Of a stretch of 24,486 nucleotides of DNA, positions 20,008 through 24,486 are shown in pieces; within the stretch, counting starts at the first letter, position 1; every line of letters begins with the position of its first letter. The notes under the pieces are model-generated. The model made no database searches. It worked only from the letters and a program-made list of their open reading frames with translations, and had not been told where the DNA came from. The translations under genes and the position numbers were made by a program. Source of the stretch: a virus; IMG/VR virus record IMGVR_UViG_3300013285_000076, positions 1 to 24,486 of that record. One strand, written 5' to 3'.

Positions 20008-21039
20008 ATGGCAGCTACTGGCTACACACCACTATCACTGTATTACAGCGCAACAGCAACCAACACACCAACAGCGCCTAACTTAGTCAATGGTGAATTG
20101 GCAATTAACATCACCGACGGCAAGCTGTATTATAAAGACAATACCGGAGTAGTTCAAGTTCTTGCCACTAAGGCTGCAACCAGCGGCGTGTTTGCTAAGG
20201 TAACAGCAAACGGTAGCACGACGGCATCAGCAAATAGTGGTGCGTTTAACTATGGAACGTTAAGCTACTCCGACACTAATATTTTAGCATCGTACGCTTC
20301 TAGCGTAAACGCATACAACCAGATGGTGTTGCAAAATGCCAGTAACGGGGCTGCGGCATCGACCAACTTTAACGTCTCTAACGACTCAGCTACAACAAGC
20401 ACTAACTTTGGTGAGTTTGGTATCAACTCATCTGGCTTTACTGGCACGGGTGCGTTTAGTGCAGCCGGTAATGTCTACCTAGCAGCGGCCTCTACAGATC
20501 TGGCAATTGGAACCTACGGCGCAAACGCCATCCACTTTGTGGTCAATAGCGGGGCCACTGACGCATTAACAATTGCTTCAACCGGAATTGCTTCGTTCCC
20601 AACCACCGGCGCTGTCAAGTTGCCAGCTGGTACAACAGCGCAGCAACCTACCGGCGTGACTGGTATGATTCGCTTTAATTCAGACAACACAGCGTTTGAG
20701 GGATATAACGGAACAGCTTGGAGCAGTATCGGCGGCGGCTCGACAATCAGCAACGACACAGCCACAGCAAGCAACCGGTACCCGCTATTTGCTGCTGCAA
20801 CTAGCGGCTCTGCAACAACAATCTACACCAGCAACGCAAAGTATCTGTACAAGCCATCTACTGGTGAACTACAGGCTAGTGCTTTAGTAGCTAGTAATGG
20901 TCTAGTGGTAAACGCAAACACCGTGGCAACAAGCTACTCTATTCCTAGCGGTTCTAATGCTATGAGTGTTGGACCAATAACCGTAGCGAGCGGGCAAACA
21001 GTAACCGTCCCATCGGGCAGTCGTTACGTCATACTCTAA
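20008..21039 (+). CDS. Tail fibre protein, paralogue of upstream fibres (343 aa)
   Basis: It starts directly after the previous stop. The first 55 residues (GYTPLSLYYSATATNTPTAP, INITDGKLYYKDNTGVVQVL) closely match the start of the 452-residue fibre. A middle part contains GMIRFNSDNTAFEGYNGTAW, the common fibre motif with W-S at the end. The end repeats the module seen in the 222-residue fibre (ISNDTATASNRYPLFAAATS, YLYKPSTGELQASALVAS) plus a short sequence SGQTVTVPSGSRYVIL. This looks like a mosaic of modules from both neighbours. Confidence 0.8.
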   Translation: MAATGYTPLSLYYSATATNTPTAPNLVNGELAINITDGKLYYKDNTGVVQVLATKAATSGVFAKVTANGSTTASANSGAFNYGTLSYSDTNILASYASSVNAYNQMVLQNASNGAAASTNFNVSNDSATTSTNFGEFGINSSGFTGTGAFSAAGNVYLAAASTDLAIGTYGANAIHFVVNSGATDALTIASTGIASFPTTGAVKLPAGTTAQQPTGVTGMIRFNSDNTAFEGYNGTAWSSIGGGSTISNDTATASNRYPLFAAATSGSATTIYTSNAKYLYKPSTGELQASALVASNGLVVNANTVATSYSIPSGSNAMSVGPITVASGQTVTVPSGSRYVIL

Positions 21040-21048
21040 GGAATCAAT

Positions 21049-21609
21049 ATGGCAATCGTACTTCAATCAACTGGCGGTGGTTCAGTATCTATTCAAGAAC
21101 CTACTACTGCTAGTAATTTTACACAAACACTTCCAGCAAGTACTGGCACAGTAATGGTTAGCGGTAATATGCCAGCGTTTAGTGCTAAAAGCAACGCTTT
21201 ACAAGTTGTTACAACATCAACAACAACTAAAATTTTGTTTCAATCAAAAAATTTTGATACTAACAACAATTTTGCATCATCTACATTTACACCAACTGTT
21301 GCTGGGTATTATCAATTAAGTGCTTTGGTTCAAACAAATTATTCATCATTAAAAAGAATTGCCGTTTACCTTTATAAAAATGGTTCTGCATTTGCAGTTT
21401 TAGCAGATTTAGACCAAGCATCAGCAGTTTCATCTTCATTTAATGGAACTGGTGGAACTATTTTGGTTTATGCAAATGGCTCAACTGATTATTTTGAAAT
21501 TTATGGAAATATGAACGGCACTACATCTGCATCAAATTTAGGGTTTTATGGTGATGGTAGTTCAATTCTATATACTGCATTTACTGGTTCATTAGTAAGG
21601 AGTGCTTAA
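21049..21609 (+). CDS. Tail fibre tip protein with C1q-like domain (186 aa)
   Basis: A short amino linker (MAIVLQSTGGGSVSIQEPTT, TLPASTGTVMVSG) leads to a C1q/TNF-type jelly roll from about residue 52: MPAFSAKSNA, KILFQSKNFDTNNNFAS, FTPTVAGYYQLSALVQTNYS, RIAVYLYKNGSAFAVL, LVYANGSTDYFEIYG and a final FTGSLVR. Such domains form trimeric receptor-binding heads. The DNA here turns AT-rich with different codon choice compared with the three fibre genes before it, suggesting a separate origin. The next small gene starts inside its stop codon. Confidence 0.8.
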   Translation: MAIVLQSTGGGSVSIQEPTTASNFTQTLPASTGTVMVSGNMPAFSAKSNALQVVTTSTTTKILFQSKNFDTNNNFASSTFTPTVAGYYQLSALVQTNYSSLKRIAVYLYKNGSAFAVLADLDQASAVSSSFNGTGGTILVYANGSTDYFEIYGNMNGTTSASNLGFYGDGSSILYTAFTGSLVRSA

Positions 21610-21785
21610 TGTTATATAACAAAATTATTGCTTTATACCCATCATTATCTGATGTTGATTTTCATCATTTACATGGAACAATCACACTACAAAACGATTC
21701 AGACGGCAAAGGCGATTACATTAAGTCTTGGTCGCATCCCGACTTTCCGCAACCTACGGAACAACAATTAGCGGAGATTAAATAA
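21609..21785 (+). CDS. Small fibre-associated (chaperone-like) protein (58 aa)
   Basis: A 58-codon ORF read by hand: MLYNKIIALYPSLSDVDFHH through WSHPDFPQPTEQQLAEIK. Both ends overlap neighbours by TAATG. The pattern (short helix, LqnDsdGkGdYIksW, then PQPTEqqL) matches small proteins encoded next to phage fibre genes, similar to the XkdW/tail-assembly-chaperone type. It probably assists folding or attachment of the adjoining fibre tip; this is family-level inference. Confidence 0.75.
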   Translation: MLYNKIIALYPSLSDVDFHHLHGTITLQNDSDGKGDYIKSWSHPDFPQPTEQQLAEIK

Positions 21786-22909
21786 TGGCTTTTGGAAACT
21801 TAAATGTTGATACTGTAACTACAAGTACGGCTGGTGGTGTATTAGGTGCTGGTAACGCTTCACTCCTAAAAAATAAAATTATCAATGGTGCAATGGTGAT
21901 TTCACAAAGATATGGAAGTTCTAGCGTATCAATTCCATCTACTGCAACTTATACACTTGACAGATATGGTACAGTAGCAAGCCAAAGCAGTAAGTTTAGC
22001 GTTCAGCAAAATGCTAACTCAGTTACTCCGCCAGTAGGATTTAGCAACTATTTAGGTGTAACCTCATCTTCTGCTTATTCTGTTCCAAGCAATGAAATAT
22101 TCTGTAACTATCAGAACATCGAAGGCTTTAATACTGCTGATTTGCAATGGGGTACGGCTAATGCTAAGACTATTACTATTAGCTTTTGGGTGCGTTCTAG
22201 CTTAACTGGTACTTTTGGTGGTTCAGTAGCTAACGAAAACTTTGATAGAAGCTACCCTTATTCCTACACAATTTCAGCCGCAAATACTTGGGAATTTAAA
22301 TCGATAACAATTGCTGGTGATACTACTGGTACTTGGACAGGTGCTACAAACGGCATTGGTATTCGTGTTTATTTTCCTCTTGGTGTTGGTGCTACTTATA
22401 GCGGTACTGCTGGTGCATGGACTGGAAGCGGTTTGATTTCAGCCACAGGAGCAACATCCGTAGTAGGAACAAGCGGAGCAACCTTCTATTTGACGGGTGT
22501 GCAACTAGAAGTAGGAAGTAGTGCTACTGGATATGAGTATCGTCAGTATGGGACAGAGTTAAGTCTTTGCCAACGGTATTATTTCCAACAAGGCGGTGGA
22601 AACTATACTCGTTTTGGTGGAGCTATTGCTCTTGGTAGGTCTGGTACTCAAGCTACAAGTGCACCATTTTTTCCAGTTGCTATGCGAACATTTCCAACAA
22701 TTACGGGCGTTAACTTAAGTAATACTGGTGTAGGCGGCTCAGCCGTTACTTCAATATCTTCTAACGTTGATGAATCAACTGCAAATTATCCTGTTGGCCC
22801 AGTTAGGCTTAATGTATTTGTAGGTGGTGGACTTTCTGCTGGTACTGGTTATGAGTGGGAATCTAGCAACAACGCAACCACAAGATTACTTTTTAGTGCG
22901 GAGTTATGA
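21785..22909 (+). CDS. Tail fibre protein with carbohydrate-binding-like fold (374 aa)
   Basis: The beginning MAFGNLNVDTVTTSTAGGVL leads to a sequence typical of a widespread phage fibre family: LLKNKIINGAMVISQRYGSS, YTLDRYG, YQNIEGFNTADLQWGTANAK, ITISFWVRSSLTGTFGGS, NTWEFKSITIAGDTTGTWTG, then FYLTGVQLEVGSSATGYEYR and QYGTELSLCQRYYFQ. The core has the layout of sugar-binding jelly rolls, so it likely recognises host surface glycans. Short overlaps link it to the chaperone-like genes on both sides. Confidence 0.85.
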   Translation: MAFGNLNVDTVTTSTAGGVLGAGNASLLKNKIINGAMVISQRYGSSSVSIPSTATYTLDRYGTVASQSSKFSVQQNANSVTPPVGFSNYLGVTSSSAYSVPSNEIFCNYQNIEGFNTADLQWGTANAKTITISFWVRSSLTGTFGGSVANENFDRSYPYSYTISAANTWEFKSITIAGDTTGTWTGATNGIGIRVYFPLGVGATYSGTAGAWTGSGLISATGATSVVGTSGATFYLTGVQLEVGSSATGYEYRQYGTELSLCQRYYFQQGGGNYTRFGGAIALGRSGTQATSAPFFPVAMRTFPTITGVNLSNTGVGGSAVTSISSNVDESTANYPVGPVRLNVFVGGGLSAGTGYEWESSNNATTRLLFSAEL

Positions 22910-23076
22910 TGTATAAATTAAATTCTATAAATGGCGAAATAACTTCAGTAAATAAAATTGAAGGCAATACTATTATGTGTATTCCTTTTATTGAATCCAA
23001 CACAGACTACCAAGCCTACCTAAAGTGGCTTGAAGAAGGCAACACCCCAACCCCAGCAGACGGAGAAACATTATGA
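22906..23076 (+). CDS. Small fibre-associated (chaperone-like) protein (56 aa)
   Basis: A 56-codon ORF read by hand: MMYKLNSINGEITSVNKIEG through a carboxyl end with DYQAYLKWLEEGNTPTPAD. The start overlaps the stop of the fibre gene (ATGA; a second ATG follows one codon later) and the stop overlaps the next start. The motif NTDYQAYLkWLeeGNTPtPAd is frequent in small proteins encoded beside fibre genes in aquatic phages, thought to help fibre assembly. Confidence 0.75.
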   Translation: MMYKLNSINGEITSVNKIEGNTIMCIPFIESNTDYQAYLKWLEEGNTPTPADGETL

Positions 23077-23573
23077 GCATTGTCATAGATGGCGGTGGCA
23101 GTATCACAGGATTAACCGCTACTGGTATTAGTGCGGTACAACAACTGCCAAGCGGAAGTGTGTTGCAAGTGGTTAATGCTACATATTCAACACAAACTGG
23201 AACATCATCAGCTACTTATGCAGACACAGGATTAACTGCAAGTATTACACCTAAATTTACGACTAGCAAAGTTCTTGTTTTAGTTGATATGAATGTTTAT
23301 AAAGAAACAACAAATACTTCAGGTGGATTTAAACTGGTTCGTAATTCTACTGATTTAATAGTTCTTGATACTTTTGCTGGCTATACAAATTCAGCATCAC
23401 CAGCAGGAGTTGGAAGTCTTAGCACAAATTATTCAGATAGCCCAGCTACTACTTCATCTACAACTTACAAAATTCAATTTAAAAGCATGAATGGAACTTC
23501 TGCCGTTTATATAAATACTGGCGGATATGGAGCAATAACTTCAACAATTACTTTAATGGAGATTGCAGGATGA
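23073..23573 (+). CDS. Tail fibre tip protein (166 aa)
   Basis: Starts MSIVIDGGGSITGLTATGIS, then PSGSVLQVVNATYSTQTG, TYADTGLTASITPKFTTSKV, LVLVDMNVYKETTNT and a late TTYKIQFKSMNGTSAVYI, TSTITLMEIAG. This succession is the mark of a common short fibre-tip family in aquatic phages, with a beta-sandwich carboxyl domain. It is joined by ATGA overlaps to the small genes on both sides and shares the AT-rich character of the two tip genes before it. Confidence 0.8.
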   Translation: MSIVIDGGGSITGLTATGISAVQQLPSGSVLQVVNATYSTQTGTSSATYADTGLTASITPKFTTSKVLVLVDMNVYKETTNTSGGFKLVRNSTDLIVLDTFAGYTNSASPAGVGSLSTNYSDSPATTSSTTYKIQFKSMNGTSAVYINTGGYGAITSTITLMEIAG

Positions 23574-23890
23574 TTACTACAACTCAATTATGTAACGCTA
23601 TTTACAAACTTTATCCTAATGTAATCCGTACAGTAGGCGATACCGCTTACGATGCAGAAGGCAATGAAGTAGCTTATGACCTAGCCCTAGTCACCGCACA
23701 AGCACAAAAAGACGCTTGTAAAGACAAAGCAAAGTCCTTATTAGCCCAAACTGACTGGGCGGTACTTTCAGATGTTGGCTTAAAGAACTCTGCTGACTTT
23801 GTAACCTATCGTGGAATACTGCGTGGTCTAGTCATTCAACCACAAGAAACCCCTGACTTTCCAGTAGAACCTAAGGCTGTTTGGAGTTGA
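23570..23890 (+). CDS. Tail assembly chaperone-like protein (106 aa)
   Basis: Starts MITTTQLCNAIYKLYPNVIR. The carboxyl half, AKSLLAQTDWAVLSDVGLKN, YRGILRGLVIQPQETPDFPV, EPKAVW, matches the tail-assembly chaperone pattern (LLa-tDW...Yr--LR-i---P-FP---W). Proteins of this type are encoded directly after fibre genes and help fold or attach fibres. The amino half (DTAYDAEGNEVAYDLALVTA) resembles the XkdW-like small proteins. Confidence 0.8.
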   Translation: MITTTQLCNAIYKLYPNVIRTVGDTAYDAEGNEVAYDLALVTAQAQKDACKDKAKSLLAQTDWAVLSDVGLKNSADFVTYRGILRGLVIQPQETPDFPVEPKAVWS

Positions 23891-23891
23891 T

Positions 23892-24062
23892 ATGAGCGAC
23901 CTAATTGACAAAAACGAGGCGGCCTTATCTGCCCACGAACGAATCTGTGAGGTACGCTACGAGTCCATCTGCGCCAGACTAAAGCGTCTGGAGCAGATCC
24001 TCGTTGGCTCTGCTGGCTTTATCATCGTGACCCTAATCACCATAGTACTTAAAATACACTGA
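23892..24062 (+). CDS. Small coiled-coil membrane protein, possible XhlA/holin-like (56 aa)
   Basis: A 56-codon ORF read by hand. It starts MSDLIDKNEAALSAHERICE, forms a charged helix (RYESICARLKRLEQIL), and ends in one hydrophobic segment (VGSAGFIIVTLITIVLKI, about residues 38-55). Coiled coil followed by a single membrane helix is the layout of XhlA-type lysis accessory proteins. A lysis role is possible because it follows the fibre genes, but no endolysin is visible in the window. Confidence 0.65.
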   Translation: MSDLIDKNEAALSAHERICEVRYESICARLKRLEQILVGSAGFIIVTLITIVLKIH

Positions 24063-24068
24063 TGAATA

Positions 24069-24486
24069 ATGGTAGACCCATTCGGAATAACAGAGGGCGC
24101 CAAGACCCTCGCAGCGAGCCTAGACTCAGCCCGTGAGGGATCACAACAACTAAGCAAGTCAATTGCGGACGTACAACAAGAAGCAGTAGACCTTGCAAAC
24201 CAAAGGGCCAAAGAACGCAAACGTGCCGCCCGTGAGGCAGAGTTCAAAAAAGAACACGCACTTATCAAGGCCCTTGAGCAGTGGAACCACAAGAAACAAA
24301 TCTCTGACCAAGAGGCCAAGCTCAAGATTGACTTTGTAAAAAAGCATGGAGCCAAAGAGTGGGAGGCACTTTTGAAAATTAAATTGGATATAGAAGAAAT
24401 TGAACGAAAGAATAACGCAGAATTTCAGCATGACCTTAAAGCGGTTAGAAGAGTGCAGCTCTACTGTTTTGCACTTGCTGCGGTCA
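24069..24486 (+). CDS. Coiled-coil protein with start of membrane segment (partial)
   Basis: An open frame from ATG 24069 to the window end, 139 codons. It starts MVDPFGITEGAKTLAASLDS and continues as a long charged helix with many Lys, Glu, Gln and Ala (LANQRAKERKRAAREAEFKK, EHALIKALEQWNHKKQISDQ). The last visible residues, VQLYCFALAAV, look like the beginning of a membrane helix. This suggests a membrane-anchored or virion-internal coiled-coil protein. It lies six bases after the small membrane protein and probably belongs to the same unit. Function unknown. Confidence 0.65.
   Translation, partial: MVDPFGITEGAKTLAASLDSAREGSQQLSKSIADVQQEAVDLANQRAKERKRAAREAEFKKEHALIKALEQWNHKKQISDQEAKLKIDFVKKHGAKEWEALLKIKLDIEEIERKNNAEFQHDLKAVRRVQLYCFALAAV

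Noticed and set aside
1-24486. tRNA genes, integrase or attachment sites
   Set aside because: No cloverleaf with a CCA-ready acceptor stem, no integrase motif and no tRNA-like direct repeat was noticed. I cannot exclude a degenerate tRNA without a covariance search.

Overview
The window is a piece of a tailed double-stranded DNA bacteriophage (Caudoviricetes). It has no host housekeeping genes, genes are packed with stop/start overlaps, and it carries a head module in conventional order: large terminase, portal, GroES-like co-chaperonin, scaffold, decoration-type protein, major capsid protein. The tail-fibre and small chaperone-like proteins resemble those of aquatic phages of Gram-negative, probably proteobacterial, hosts. 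That host guess is family-level inference. No tail tube or tape-measure gene is visible, so the tail type cannot be decided; the large portal and short gap between capsid and fibre genes lean towards a podovirus-like layout.

Layout. (1) Positions 1-4166, minus strand: a polycistronic run of at least 17 small genes, mostly 48-101 codons, many joined by ATGA or TAATG overlaps. Nearly all lack a known function. Recognisable features are a 245-residue conserved phage cysteine protein, a zinc-ribbon protein with a membrane segment, a four-cysteine protein and a tiny membrane protein. Seven of these genes are short enough to be missed by a length-filtered ORF search and were read out by hand. (2) Positions 4167-5035: an ~870-base divergent intergenic region packed with repeats: CCCTA/TAGGG hairpins, an 8-bp tandem array, four copies of a 17-base hairpin palindrome, three copies of TTGGCCTAGGTGC, a Fur-box-like palindrome and a 21-bp inverted repeat around an AT-rich core. 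It is the best candidate for the main control region and perhaps the replication origin. (3) Positions 5036-15250, plus strand: a 102-residue unknown, a free-standing and apparently inactivated intein-like protein, large terminase, small basic protein, portal, two small unknowns, GroES-like protein, HNH endonuclease, scaffold candidate, 185-residue unknown, decoration-type protein, major capsid protein, then a strong terminator. (4) Positions 15304-24486: a second HNH gene, three virion-type proteins, a run of fibre proteins, three fibre-tip genes each followed by a small chaperone-like gene, a small coiled-coil membrane protein and a partial coiled-coil gene cut by the window end.

The most interesting unexplained signal is a repeated bipartite element, AGGGCG-N16-CGTATTAGTTA, present three times with identical spacing at plus-strand transcription-unit boundaries, with two looser relatives. 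In several cases the start codon lies 7-10 bases after the TATTAG part, which would make mRNAs leaderless or almost so. It looks like a phage-specific promoter class. The other leading observations are the splicing-dead intein relative directly upstream of terminase, the repeat-dense control region with an element shared by both minus-strand gaps, and the tandem fibre-tip/chaperone cassettes.
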